Shown here: in pieces, positions 23,373 to 31,181 of the stretch | Position numbering within the stretch: position 1 is the stretch's first letter | How the letters are laid out: each line of letters starts with the position of its first letter | Source: Candidatus Omnitrophota bacterium | Lineage (GTDB): Bacteria; Omnitrophota; Gorgyraeia; 1-14-0-20-64-10 | DNA: 46,512 bases | Direction: 5' to 3' | NCBI GenBank assembly: GCA_023248155.1 | Contig: JAHFFE010000006.1 | Coordinates: forward strand, 1-46,512 | Notes under the pieces: generated by a model | Seen by the model: the letters and a program-made list of their open reading frames with translations, nothing else | Told to the model about the DNA's origin: nothing | Databases searched by the model: none | Program-made: the position numbers and the translations under genes

Positions 23373-24660
23373 CGGGCAGCAGGGATTCGTCCTTCCGCTC
23401 GCGGTCATTCTGGTCGTATTGCTGGCTGTCAGCGGGATTAGTTTCATGCAGATTGATTTTCAAGAAAAACGGATGGCCATGAATGAAACAGATAATCATG
23501 GAGCGTTCTACCTGGCCAATGCCGGTATCGCGCGGGCCCGTGAAACTCTGAAAATGCCGGGCAGCGATTGGACTTCTGTTTTAAGCGATAATCCACCCGC
23601 TCCGTACGCCAAGGATCCCGCTTCGCCTCCGAATCCGCTGCTTTGTCCGGATCCTTCCCGCGGGTGCGTCATCCTGCCTTTTCAGACTACGGCGGGAAAT
23701 CCGGTCATTGCCCATAATGGCGATCCGGTCAACGCTCAAGATCAAAAATTTCCATTCGACGATACGTTTGATGACGGGGAATACACGGTGCGGGCATTTA
23801 ATAATGAGCCGGGAACCGTGGATACCGATCAGCGGTTGACGGTTCGAGCGCTGGGGACGATCCGCGGCGAACAGAAACTGCTGCAATTGAAACTGATGGT
23901 TGATTCCAATCTTAATCTGATGAACTGCCAGGGCCAGCCGGGGGATCCCTGTCCGAACAGTGAAGTTGGAAATTCCGTAGAGATCGAATTTTCGCCGGGC
24001 AAAGAACCGGCCGCTACTCCAACATTGCCGGCCATGAATCCTCCGTTGAGCGATCCAGATAATTTTTTCAGGGACCCGGCTCATTTAACCCCGTTGACCT
24101 TCACGAACATACAGATTTTATCAGGGGATATTACATTAACCATCAGTCCGAATTCCAAAAAACCAGCAGAGGTCAAACTTCAGAACAACAGTTACTATCG
24201 GACCAATGGAAATATTTCCATTAAAGATACGGCATCCAGTTCAAACGGAAACAGTCAGGTCGTTATTTTCAGTACAGGGGGTAATGTGGAGATGAAGTCA
24301 GGGACGCTGACGGATACGATCCTGATTGGGGTCGGCTCCGTTTCATTACAGGGGAATTCAATTCTCAAAGCGCCGCTGCCTTATCCGGCAGTTATCGCCG
24401 GGGCGAGCGTGGGTGGGGACAACGGTGTCACCGTCTACGGCACTATTTATTCGGAGGGAGTGATCGACCTGCGGCCGATTTCCGTGCATGGTGTTTTAAT
24501 TGGTGATTCGATTACCTTGCAGGGGAGCGGTTATTTTACGGACGATGGAAATCCTGCCTACTACGCGCTGATGCCGGGATTTGATTATCCCAACGAACTT
24601 AAAACGATGATCCCTGTGCCGGGGCCGGATTCCTGGCAAGAGATCGAGGTGGACTCATGA
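23329..24660 (+). CDS. PilX-like pilus assembly protein
   Basis: The ATG at 23329 follows AGGAGAG and overlaps the PilW-like gene by 44 bases. The N-terminus reads QQGFVLPLAVILVVLLAVSGISFMQIDFQEKRMAMNE, the PilX N-terminal helix; the residue at +5 is not Glu, as is usual for PilX/GspK-type proteins. The 443-residue product is larger than PilX of Neisseria. It contains a low-complexity C-terminal part with repeated strand patterns (VIFSTGGNVEMKSGTLTDTILIGVGSVSLQGNSILKAPLPYPAVIAG) suggestive of a right-handed beta-helix. Its tip or adhesin role is inferred. It overlaps pilM (ATGA). Confidence 0.72.
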   Translation: MSSWKRKSICATRHNGQQGFVLPLAVILVVLLAVSGISFMQIDFQEKRMAMNETDNHGAFYLANAGIARARETLKMPGSDWTSVLSDNPPAPYAKDPASPPNPLLCPDPSRGCVILPFQTTAGNPVIAHNGDPVNAQDQKFPFDDTFDDGEYTVRAFNNEPGTVDTDQRLTVRALGTIRGEQKLLQLKLMVDSNLNLMNCQGQPGDPCPNSEVGNSVEIEFSPGKEPAATPTLPAMNPPLSDPDNFFRDPAHLTPLTFTNIQILSGDITLTISPNSKKPAEVKLQNNSYYRTNGNISIKDTASSSNGNSQVVIFSTGGNVEMKSGTLTDTILIGVGSVSLQGNSILKAPLPYPAVIAGASVGGDNGVTVYGTIYSEGVIDLRPISVHGVLIGDSITLQGSGYFTDDGNPAYYALMPGFDYPNELKTMIPVPGPDSWQEIEVDS

Positions 24661-25571
24661 ACCCATTCACCTCTTCTCAGGTAGTGGGAGTTGACCTGGG
24701 TTCTGCCGCCGTCAAAGTGGTTCAGGCGGCACGCATCGATGGCCGTCTGATTCTGCGATCCTGCGCGGTTGGGAAAATAGAGGCTGAAGCCGATGTTGTC
24801 TCCGTGTTAAAGCGGCTGTTGACCGAGGCGGGAATCACGGCCACTCAGGCGGCGCTGGGTCTGTCCTCGTCGGAAGTGGTTGTGAAACCGTTTCAGTGTC
24901 CTCCGATGCCGAAAAAAGAAATAATCGCCGCGATCCGCCTCGAGGCAGAATCGGCGATCCTCAGTTGTCATTCAATGCAGGATATGGCCATCGATTGGCA
25001 GATGCTTCCATCCGTTTCGAAGGAATCGCTGCGCGGCGTTTTGGCGGTGGTTCCGAAGACGGTGTTGGCAAATCCCATGCAGATCGCGAAGTCCGCGGGA
25101 CTTAAACCGGTGGTGATCGATGTCGAAGGGCTTGCTCTCTGGAACGCCTATTGGGCCTTGACGGGGAACCGGGATTCCCAATTAAAGACGCTGCTTTTAA
25201 TCAATGTGGGGGCCGGAAAAACCAATCTGGTGATCGCACGAGGGGCCGACGAACTTGTGCTGGTCCGGAATTTTCAGATGAGCGCCGAAGTCCCGGCTTC
25301 CAATCGGCATCAGGAATGGCTCGACGAGGTATCGGATTCTCTGGGATATGCTTCCAGTGCGGGGTTGCAGGGTGTGGACGCCGCGGTACTTACCGGCGGC
25401 GGCGCGAATGAAAACCTTGTTGCTTCATTAAAAGCAACCCTTTCGGTTCCGGTGACTCTCTGGAATCCATTCCAGCAACTGCTCCGGAAAGGGCAGGCGG
25501 CCCAGATTGAGGAAGCGGCGGGGCCGTTGTTTTCCGTTGCGATCGGACTGGCCTTGAGGAGGTTAGCGTGA
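24657..25571 (+). CDS. pilM: PilM-like actin-fold pilus assembly protein
   Basis: The 304-residue protein starts in an ATGA overlap. VVGVDLGSAAVKVVQA is the phosphate-1 motif of the actin-like ATPase fold; LLINVGAGKTNLVIARG is the second phosphate loop and AAVLTGGGANENL the adenosine motif. The overall form is PilM, which binds ATP and connects the cytoplasmic face to PilN. Its size is slightly shorter than the typical 350. It is followed by PilN- and PilO/PilP-like genes with near-zero spacing. Confidence 0.85.
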   Translation: MNPFTSSQVVGVDLGSAAVKVVQAARIDGRLILRSCAVGKIEAEADVVSVLKRLLTEAGITATQAALGLSSSEVVVKPFQCPPMPKKEIIAAIRLEAESAILSCHSMQDMAIDWQMLPSVSKESLRGVLAVVPKTVLANPMQIAKSAGLKPVVIDVEGLALWNAYWALTGNRDSQLKTLLLINVGAGKTNLVIARGADELVLVRNFQMSAEVPASNRHQEWLDEVSDSLGYASSAGLQGVDAAVLTGGGANENLVASLKATLSVPVTLWNPFQQLLRKGQAAQIEEAAGPLFSVAIGLALRRLA

Positions 25572-26179
25572 TGAACGGCCGATTAATTCATCGCGAAGGG
25601 TTCGCCATCAATTTCATCCGGCGGGAGAGTCATCCCACCGGGATACGGCTTGTTTCTGCCTATGCCGTCATTGGTTATCTGACCGTCAGTACTCTGCTCG
25701 CAATCGGATTGATCGTTATCTCGGCAATTTTTGTTATTCAATCCCACCAGCTGCAGGCGGATCTTCGAAGCCGCTTGCCGAATCCGGCCGCGCTGGCTCT
25801 GTTCAAGAAAGAAATGCGGGAGTTGGACCATCAGATGGTTTCAGAACTGGGTCAATTCAATACCATTGCCAACCTGAAAAAACAGCGTTTCCTGGTCGGA
25901 GAAAAGCTGACCGCTTTAGGAAAAACTTTGCCGGCCAAGACATGGGTGGTGCAGATATCCGGACAGAGGATGGCGCGGTCCATTGATCTGCAGGCAGCGT
26001 ACCTGCTCGATTCCGGAACCGCTTACAAGGTTCCAGCGAATCAATGGGTGCAAGCGCTGCGTGACGAGCCTCTGTTTAATCAAGGGTTGAAGGCTGTTGA
26101 GAGCAGTTCTTCTTCCCGGAAGAGGCAGGGAGACAGCGAGCTCCTTCTCTTTAATCTCTCAGCGGATTGGGAACCGTGA
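25571..26179 (+). CDS. pilN: PilN-like inner-membrane pilus assembly protein
   Basis: The ATG at 25571 overlaps the pilM stop; a GTG one codon earlier is the alternative. The 202-residue protein has one membrane helix (about residues 30-55, AYAVIGYLTVSTLLAIGLIVISAIFVI). A coiled-coil region (LRSRLPNPAALALFKKEMRELDHQ) and a ferredoxin-like periplasmic domain follow. The N-terminus does not show the usual LLPWR motif clearly; the assignment rests on the domain layout and position after pilM. It overlaps the PilO-PilP gene. Confidence 0.72.
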   Translation: MNGRLIHREGFAINFIRRESHPTGIRLVSAYAVIGYLTVSTLLAIGLIVISAIFVIQSHQLQADLRSRLPNPAALALFKKEMRELDHQMVSELGQFNTIANLKKQRFLVGEKLTALGKTLPAKTWVVQISGQRMARSIDLQAAYLLDSGTAYKVPANQWVQALRDEPLFNQGLKAVESSSSSRKRQGDSELLLFNLSADWEP

Positions 26180-27111
26180 TGAAAAAATTTAACGATTGTT
26201 TAAAACTGATGCTGATCCCGCTGGCGCTGAACCTGGTTTTATGGCAGGTACTTTACATCCCCCGCCGGGTCATTTTGCGGGACTGGCGGCAGGCCGGTAT
26301 TTTGTTGGAGAAAAAACCGAAGATTGAAGCGCTGTTGAAGGAAAGCCGCGAGGTCAGGGTTTCCTGGGAGCCAACACGGTTTTCCCAAAAAGATTCATCG
26401 GCGGTGATAGAGGCCATCCAACAGCTGGCGGGCCGTTATGATCTTTATATTCACAAACTGCAGACGCAAGAATCGTCACCGGGCCGGAAAGCAAAACCGG
26501 CGGCCGCGAGCAAAAATGCTTCCCCGAAAATCAAAGGTTTCTCGACGATGTCGGTCAGTTTGGACCTGCGGGGGAGTTTCAGCAAGATGGTTTGCTGGAT
26601 AAGCGATTTGGAGTCTCAGTATGGTTTTCAGATTGATTCATGGCAGATAATCGGTCCCAGTGAGTCGGGCCAGCCCACACAGATGACCGTTCAAGTGACG
26701 GCTTTTTTGATTGCAGGCACGGGGCGGATACCGCCGCCTGCCCAGGCCTCTTTGGAGGATATTGAGCGGACGACCCGGCAGCTTTCTCAGGCGGTAAAAT
26801 TCTGCCGTGCTCAAGAGAAGAAGTTCGATGAAAATTCGGCTGTTTTCCGCCGCGATCCGATGCAATCATTCTTGAATTCTAAAGGGCAGCCGATTGTTTC
26901 ACCGGTAGTCCGCGAGGGTTTTTGGATTCAGGGCATTATCTGGTCCGATACGCACCCGTTGGTGGCGGCGGGCGATCAGCTCTTCTCCCAAGGGGATGTT
27001 GTCGGCCCTTATAAAATTATTGAGATTTATCCCGATCGGGTGGTTGTTCAGAAAGGAGATCAACAAGAAACCATTTCTTTGGATCGCTGGACCGAAGAAA
27101 AAGAGAATTAA
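26179..27111 (+). CDS. PilO-PilP fusion pilus assembly protein
   Basis: The ATG at 26179 overlaps the pilN stop (GTGATGA). The 310-residue product has an N-terminal membrane helix (LKLMLIPLALNLVLWQVLYI). A PilO-like periplasmic region comes next (EALLKESREVRVSWEPTRF..., then FSTMSVSLDLRGSFSKMVCWISDLESQYGFQ, residues about 115-190), a polar linker, and from about 240 a domain with FWIQGIIWSDTHPLVAAGDQ, QGDVVGPYKIIEIYPDRVVVQKGDQQ. The last part matches the HR/PilP beta-sandwich of GspC and PilP. PilP is normally a separate lipoprotein, so this is a fusion or a GspC-like single chain. It links PilN to the secretin. Confidence 0.75.
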   Translation: MKKFNDCLKLMLIPLALNLVLWQVLYIPRRVILRDWRQAGILLEKKPKIEALLKESREVRVSWEPTRFSQKDSSAVIEAIQQLAGRYDLYIHKLQTQESSPGRKAKPAAASKNASPKIKGFSTMSVSLDLRGSFSKMVCWISDLESQYGFQIDSWQIIGPSESGQPTQMTVQVTAFLIAGTGRIPPPAQASLEDIERTTRQLSQAVKFCRAQEKKFDENSAVFRRDPMQSFLNSKGQPIVSPVVREGFWIQGIIWSDTHPLVAAGDQLFSQGDVVGPYKIIEIYPDRVVVQKGDQQETISLDRWTEEKEN

Positions 27112-27117
27112 TTGCGG

Positions 27118-27123
27118 TATTAT
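27118..27123 (+). promoter_or_regulatory. Candidate -10 element just before livH
   Basis: TATTAT ends seven bases before the ATG at 27131, with no Shine-Dalgarno sequence between and no clear -35. If active it would give a leaderless livH message. It is close to the -10 position before the Liv binding protein at 15949. Confidence 0.4.
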
Positions 27124-27130
27124 AGATAGA

Positions 27131-28045
27131 ATGACCGGCGAACAACTTTTCCTGCAGCAGCTCCTCAACGGCCTGACGATCGGCGCGGTTTACGCGTTAA
27201 TCGCTCTGGGCTACACGATGGTGTACGGAATTATCCAGCTGGTCAATTTCGCGCATGGCGAAATTTTTATGATCGGCGCCTACTTCGGGCTTTCGCTGTT
27301 CGCCTGTTTTGCGGCGCAGGCCGGCGCTGCGATTTCAATCGGCGTCTTGGCGCTGGGATTAATCGTGGCCGCCGCCGGTTCGGCACTGCTCGGTTTTTGC
27401 ATCGACCGTTCGGCCTATCGTCCGTTGCGCAAAGCCCCCAAATTGTCCGCGCTGATTACCGCCATTGGCGTTTCATTCGTTTTGCAAAATACCGTAATGC
27501 TGATTTATGGCGCGCAGGACCGGTATGTTCCGTCGTTGGCCGCCGCTGGATCGATGGATTGGATGGGCGTTCACTGGACCGCCATGCAGGGATTGATTTT
27601 CGCGGTCAGTTTATTTCTGATGATTGGACTGCAGTGGGTAGTTTACCGGACGCCGCTGGGGCGCAGTATGCGCGCCGTCGCGCAGGATCCGCTGGCCGCG
27701 CAGTTGATGGGAATTTCGGTTGATCGCGTGATTGCGATTACTTTTTTGATCGGCTCGGGCCTGGCCGGCGTGGGCGGCGTCTTGTTCGGCGTTTATTACT
27801 CGACGATCAATTTTCACGACGGCTATTTGACCGGATTAAAAGCGTTCACGGCCGCGGTGCTGGGCGGCATCGGCAATATCCCGGGCGCGATGGTCGGCGG
27901 GCTTCTGCTCGGTCTGCTGGAAGGATTGGGCGCGGGGTACCTTTCGTCGCAGTGGAAAAATGTGATTGCGTTCGGCGTGCTGGTGCTGGTGTTGTTGATC
28001 CGTCCGCGCGGGTTATTGGGGGAGCGCGTTGGCGATCGTGCTTGA
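27131..28045 (+). CDS. livH: LivH-type ABC transporter permease
   Basis: The ATG at 27131 gives a 304-residue inner-membrane permease with about eight helices. LLNGLTIGAVYALIALGYTMVYGIIQLVNFAHGEIFMIGAY is the LivH N-terminal signature. The EAA-like loop lies in GRSMRAVAQDPLAAQLMGISVDRVIAITFLIGSGLAGVGGVLFG and TGLKAFTAAVLGGIGNIPGAMVGG completes the pattern. It pairs with LivM and the LivG/LivF ATPases. A longer frame upstream overlaps the pilus gene and is not supported. Confidence 0.9.
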   Translation: MTGEQLFLQQLLNGLTIGAVYALIALGYTMVYGIIQLVNFAHGEIFMIGAYFGLSLFACFAAQAGAAISIGVLALGLIVAAAGSALLGFCIDRSAYRPLRKAPKLSALITAIGVSFVLQNTVMLIYGAQDRYVPSLAAAGSMDWMGVHWTAMQGLIFAVSLFLMIGLQWVVYRTPLGRSMRAVAQDPLAAQLMGISVDRVIAITFLIGSGLAGVGGVLFGVYYSTINFHDGYLTGLKAFTAAVLGGIGNIPGAMVGGLLLGLLEGLGAGYLSSQWKNVIAFGVLVLVLLIRPRGLLGERVGDRA

Positions 28046-28050
28046 TTATA

Positions 28051-28171
28051 GTCTGATGAAAAAAGGGCATTCACTGTGTTGCGCGCCGCGCTCTCTTGTG
28101 CGGCGTATAGACAACATACGCCTCCGCGGTCGCTTGCGCGCGCCTTGCGTCTGCCGCTTTTTTGATCAGAC
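28051..28171. repeat. Imperfect palindromic element in the livH-livM gap
   Basis: GTCTGATGAAAAAAG (28051-28065) and CTTTTTTGATCAGAC (28157-28171) are inverted copies with one mismatch in 15. Between them is a GC-rich stretch with an inner hairpin GGCGTAT (loop AGACAAC) ATACGCC around 28103-28123 and GCGCGC segments on both sides. The whole could be a folded RNA element in the liv transcript or a small palindromic (MITE- or REP-like) insertion. The 162-base gap has no gene. Confidence 0.65.
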
Positions 28172-28207
28172 TTCATCTGAATTTTCCAGCAAGAGGAATT
28201 ATTTTCA

Positions 28208-29149
28208 GTGAAAAAGCAGCGGCGCGACTGGATGCCGTGGACATTTCTGATTTTGGCCGTTCTTCCGTTTTTTCCGTTTAATTCCTACCAGATTGATGTG
28301 ATGGCCAATGCCGCGCTCTACGCGCTGCTGGCGCTGGGCCTCAATGTGATCGTCGGATTTGCCGGACTTTTGCATTTGGGGTATGCCGCGTTTTTCGCGA
28401 TCGGCGCTTATGCCTGCGCGTTTCTGAATTTAAACCTCGGTTATCCATTTTGGATTTGTTTGCCCGTCAGCGCCGCGGTTGCCGGGGCGGCGGCCGTATT
28501 GCTGGGGCTTCCGGTGATTCGCGTGCGCGGCGATTATCTGGCCATCGTCACGCTCGGTTTCGGCGAAATTGTCCGGATCGTCGTAACGAATCTTGAGCCA
28601 TGGACCGGCGGCCCGAACGGACTCATGGGCATTGGCCACCCGATGATCGGCCGTTTTAATTTCGGCGTCGATTCGCGTCCGTATTACTGGCTGCTCACGG
28701 CGTTGCTGGCGCTGACGGCCTGGATCTGTTCGCGCCTGCGCCGTTCGCGGATCGGGCTGGCCTGGGCCGCGATGAAAGAGGATGAGCTGGCCGCCGGATG
28801 TCTGGGCATGGATACGACGCGTCTTAAATTAATGGCGCTGGGCGTGGGCGGCGCCGTCGCCGGCATGGCCGGCTCTGTTTTTGCCGCCAAACAGGGGACC
28901 GTCACGCCCGACAGTTTTGATTTCATCGTTTCGGTGATGATTCTGTCGATGGTGATTCTAGGCGGGTTGGGTTCCGTGCGCGGCGCGATCGTCGGCGCCG
29001 TGATTTTGTCGATTACGCCGGAACTGCTGCGCGAGTTTGCCGTTTACCGGATGTTGATTTTCGGATTATTGATGATCGTTTTAATGCGCGTCCGCCCGCA
29101 GGGACTGTTTGGCGCCTCCTCTCTAAAAAGGGTGCTCCATGCCCGATGA
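28208..29149 (+). CDS. livM: LivM-type ABC transporter permease
   Basis: A GTG at 28208 follows AGAGGA. The 313-residue product has about ten helices. The LivM pattern is clear: LYALLALGLNVIVGFAGLLHLGYAAFFAIGAYACA, LPVIRVRGDYLAIVTLGFGEIVRIVVTNLEPWTGGPNGLMGIG, and the coupling loop GLAWAAMKEDELAAGCLGMDTTRLKLMALGVGGAVAGMAGSVFA. It overlaps livG by 11 bases. The gap upstream contains a palindromic element that may affect expression relative to livH. Confidence 0.9.
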   Translation: MKKQRRDWMPWTFLILAVLPFFPFNSYQIDVMANAALYALLALGLNVIVGFAGLLHLGYAAFFAIGAYACAFLNLNLGYPFWICLPVSAAVAGAAAVLLGLPVIRVRGDYLAIVTLGFGEIVRIVVTNLEPWTGGPNGLMGIGHPMIGRFNFGVDSRPYYWLLTALLALTAWICSRLRRSRIGLAWAAMKEDELAAGCLGMDTTRLKLMALGVGGAVAGMAGSVFAAKQGTVTPDSFDFIVSVMILSMVILGGLGSVRGAIVGAVILSITPELLREFAVYRMLIFGLLMIVLMRVRPQGLFGASSLKRVLHAR

Positions 29150-29927
29150 ATCTCTGCTCGATTTAAAAGCGGTTACGAAACGGTTCGGCGGCGTGACGGC
29201 GCTTTCTTCGGTTTCATTCGAAGTCAGCAAAGGAAAAATCGTCAGCGTGATCGGTCCCAACGGTGCCGGAAAAACCACGCTGTTTAACTGCATCAGCGGC
29301 GTGCTCCGTCCCGAAGAAGGGCAGATTGGTTTTGGGCTCAAGAAAACGCGCGATTCATTGGTCGGCTGCGCGCCGCACGAGATCGCGCGCATGGGCATTG
29401 CGCGCACATTTCAGAATATCCGGTTGTTCGGCCAGCAGACCGTGCTTGAAAATATTTTGACCGGAACCTATGTGCGCACCGAAGCGGGACTTCTCGACGC
29501 GGTCTGGCCCTGGACGCGCCGCGCGCATCAGGAATCGCACTGGGCGATGGACAAAGCGATGCGGTTGATGGAACGGCTTGAGATTGACGCGCTGGCCGAC
29601 CGGCCCGCGAAAGCGCTGTCGTACGGTCAGCAGCGCCGCGTTGAACTGGCGCGCGCGCTGGCGTCGGACCCGGAGATGCTGCTGCTCGATGAGCCGGCCG
29701 CCGGATTAACGGTGCATGAACGGCAGGCGCTGATGGATTTTCTGCGCGCGCTGCGGCAGGAAGGGCTGACCATTTTATTGATTGAGCATGACATGAAAGT
29801 AGTAATGCCGGTCTCCGACTGGGTGGTTGTGCTCGATCACGGCGCGAAAATCGCCGAAGGAACTCCCGACGCGGTCCAGCGCCATCCGCAGGTGATCGAG
29901 GCCTATCTCGGAGTGGCCGCGCTGTGA
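29139..29927 (+). CDS. livG: LivG-type ABC transporter ATPase
   Basis: The 262-residue protein has the full ABC ATPase set: Walker A GPNGAGKTTLF (about residues 42-52), a Q-loop in FQNIRLFGQQ, the signature LSYGQQRRVELARAL, Walker B MLLLDEPAAGL and the switch histidine in LLIEHDM. Liv-type ATPases carry the C-terminal extension seen here (GAKIAEGTPDAVQRHPQVIEAYLG). It is translated from inside livM. It provides energy for uptake with LivF. Confidence 0.93.
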   Translation: MPDESLLDLKAVTKRFGGVTALSSVSFEVSKGKIVSVIGPNGAGKTTLFNCISGVLRPEEGQIGFGLKKTRDSLVGCAPHEIARMGIARTFQNIRLFGQQTVLENILTGTYVRTEAGLLDAVWPWTRRAHQESHWAMDKAMRLMERLEIDALADRPAKALSYGQQRRVELARALASDPEMLLLDEPAAGLTVHERQALMDFLRALRQEGLTILLIEHDMKVVMPVSDWVVVLDHGAKIAEGTPDAVQRHPQVIEAYLGVAAL

Positions 29928-30634
29928 TGCTGTTGTCGGCCGAAAAAATTCATGCTTGTTACGGCGCCGTCGAGGTGCTCAAGGGAATTTCGTTCGATGT
30001 TTCGGCCGGAGAAATTGTCGCGTTGATCGGGGCCAATGGCGCCGGGAAAAGCACGACGCTGATGGCGGTCTCCGGCATTGTGCCGGTCAATTCCGGCAAG
30101 ATCAAATTCAACGGCGAACCGATTCAGGCGCTCTCGACGCAAAAACGGGTTGGCCTGGGCATTACGCAGGTGCCCGAAGGCCGCCGCATTTTTCCGCAGC
30201 TGACTGTTCTTGAAAATTTAGAGATCGGCGCTTCGCTGCGAACCGATAAGGCTGAAATTGCGCGCGACATGGAACGGGCTTTTTCGATTTTTCCGGTTTT
30301 AAAACAGCGCCGCGGCCAGCTGGGCGGCACGCTGTCCGGCGGTGAGCAGCAGATGCTGGCCGTGGCGCGCGGATTAATGGCCCGGCCCAAATTGCTGCTG
30401 CTGGATGAACCGTCGCTCGGTCTGGCGCCGAAAGCGGTCGCCGCGTTGTTTGAGGTGATCCGCGAAATTCCGAAAAACGGCATTGCCGTTTTGCTCGTCG
30501 AGCAGAACGCTTATCAGGCGCTTTCGATCGCGCACCGCGCCTATGTTCTGGAGACAGGCACCATTTCATTGCAGGGGTCGTCGGCCGAATTGCGGCAGAA
30601 TCCCGGCGTCAAGAAAGCCTATCTGGGCGGTTAA
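29927..30634 (+). CDS. livF: LivF-type ABC transporter ATPase
   Basis: The ATG at 29927 overlaps the livG stop. The 235-residue protein is a LivF-type ATPase: Walker A GANGAGKSTTL (about 36-46), VPEGRRIFPQLTVLENL (Liv-type), the signature LSGGEQQMLAVARGL, Walker B LLLLDEPSLGL and the switch in LLVEQNAYQALS. With livH, livM and livG it completes the transporter core; the binding protein is at 15961-17085. Confidence 0.93.
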   Translation: MLLSAEKIHACYGAVEVLKGISFDVSAGEIVALIGANGAGKSTTLMAVSGIVPVNSGKIKFNGEPIQALSTQKRVGLGITQVPEGRRIFPQLTVLENLEIGASLRTDKAEIARDMERAFSIFPVLKQRRGQLGGTLSGGEQQMLAVARGLMARPKLLLLDEPSLGLAPKAVAALFEVIREIPKNGIAVLLVEQNAYQALSIAHRAYVLETGTISLQGSSAELRQNPGVKKAYLGG

Positions 30635-30644
30635 AGGAGAGACC

Positions 30645-31181
30645 ATGCGATTTTTGTTCCGGTTGCTGGTGTTGGCGATTCTGGTGGCGGCCGCCGCGTT
30701 GTTTTGGAGCGTGCGTACTTATTCAGTGCTGGCCCGCGAACAGAAAATCGCAGCAGTCCGCTGCGTGGAGCGCCGCGCGAATGGAACGTATCTGCTGGAA
30801 GTGACGCCGGCGCGCGATGGTGTTTCCGGCACGGGGAAGGTTTACATTTTACGCGGTGATCAATGGATGATCGGCGGCGATCTGTTAAAATGGAAGCCAT
30901 GGGTGTTGGTGCTGGGCGCCCGTCCCCTCTATAAATTGACGCGCCTGGAATCGCGCTACTTAAATGCCGACGATGAAGTTCAAAAACCGCGCTCGGTGAT
31001 TGAGCTCAACGGCGGTTCGTCGCGCTTGTGGCAGTGGCTGCATCAACAGGGAATCCGTTTGCCGTTTGTCGACGCGGTCTATGGAAACGCCGCGTTTGTG
31101 ATGGCCGAGCCGGGCAGGGAATGGGGCGTTTATGTATCGGACAGCGGTTTCTGGATTCGTCCGATTGGGAGGAAACGATGA
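30645..31181 (+). CDS. Conserved membrane-anchored protein, efflux-pump-annotated family of unknown function
   Basis: The ATG at 30645 follows AAAGGAGAG. The 178-residue product has one N-terminal membrane helix (FLFRLLVLAILVAAAALFW) and a beta-rich exported domain (KVYILRGDQWMIGGDLLKWKPWVLVLGARPLYKLTRLESRY, LPFVDAVYGNAAFVMAEPG, WGVYVSDSGFWIRPI). Proteins with a GDQWxIGGxLLKWKPW / RPLYKLTRLESRY pattern occur in other bacteria and are sometimes called multidrug pump-related, without evidence. It overlaps the AsmA-like gene by 4 bases (ATGA), so they are probably one operon. Confidence 0.6.
   Translation: MRFLFRLLVLAILVAAAALFWSVRTYSVLAREQKIAAVRCVERRANGTYLLEVTPARDGVSGTGKVYILRGDQWMIGGDLLKWKPWVLVLGARPLYKLTRLESRYLNADDEVQKPRSVIELNGGSSRLWQWLHQQGIRLPFVDAVYGNAAFVMAEPGREWGVYVSDSGFWIRPIGRKR

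Noticed and set aside
28029-28211. Small open frame of 60 codons in the livH-livM gap
   Set aside because: It runs through the palindromic element, has no domain pattern and overlaps livH and livM; the structure explains the region better.
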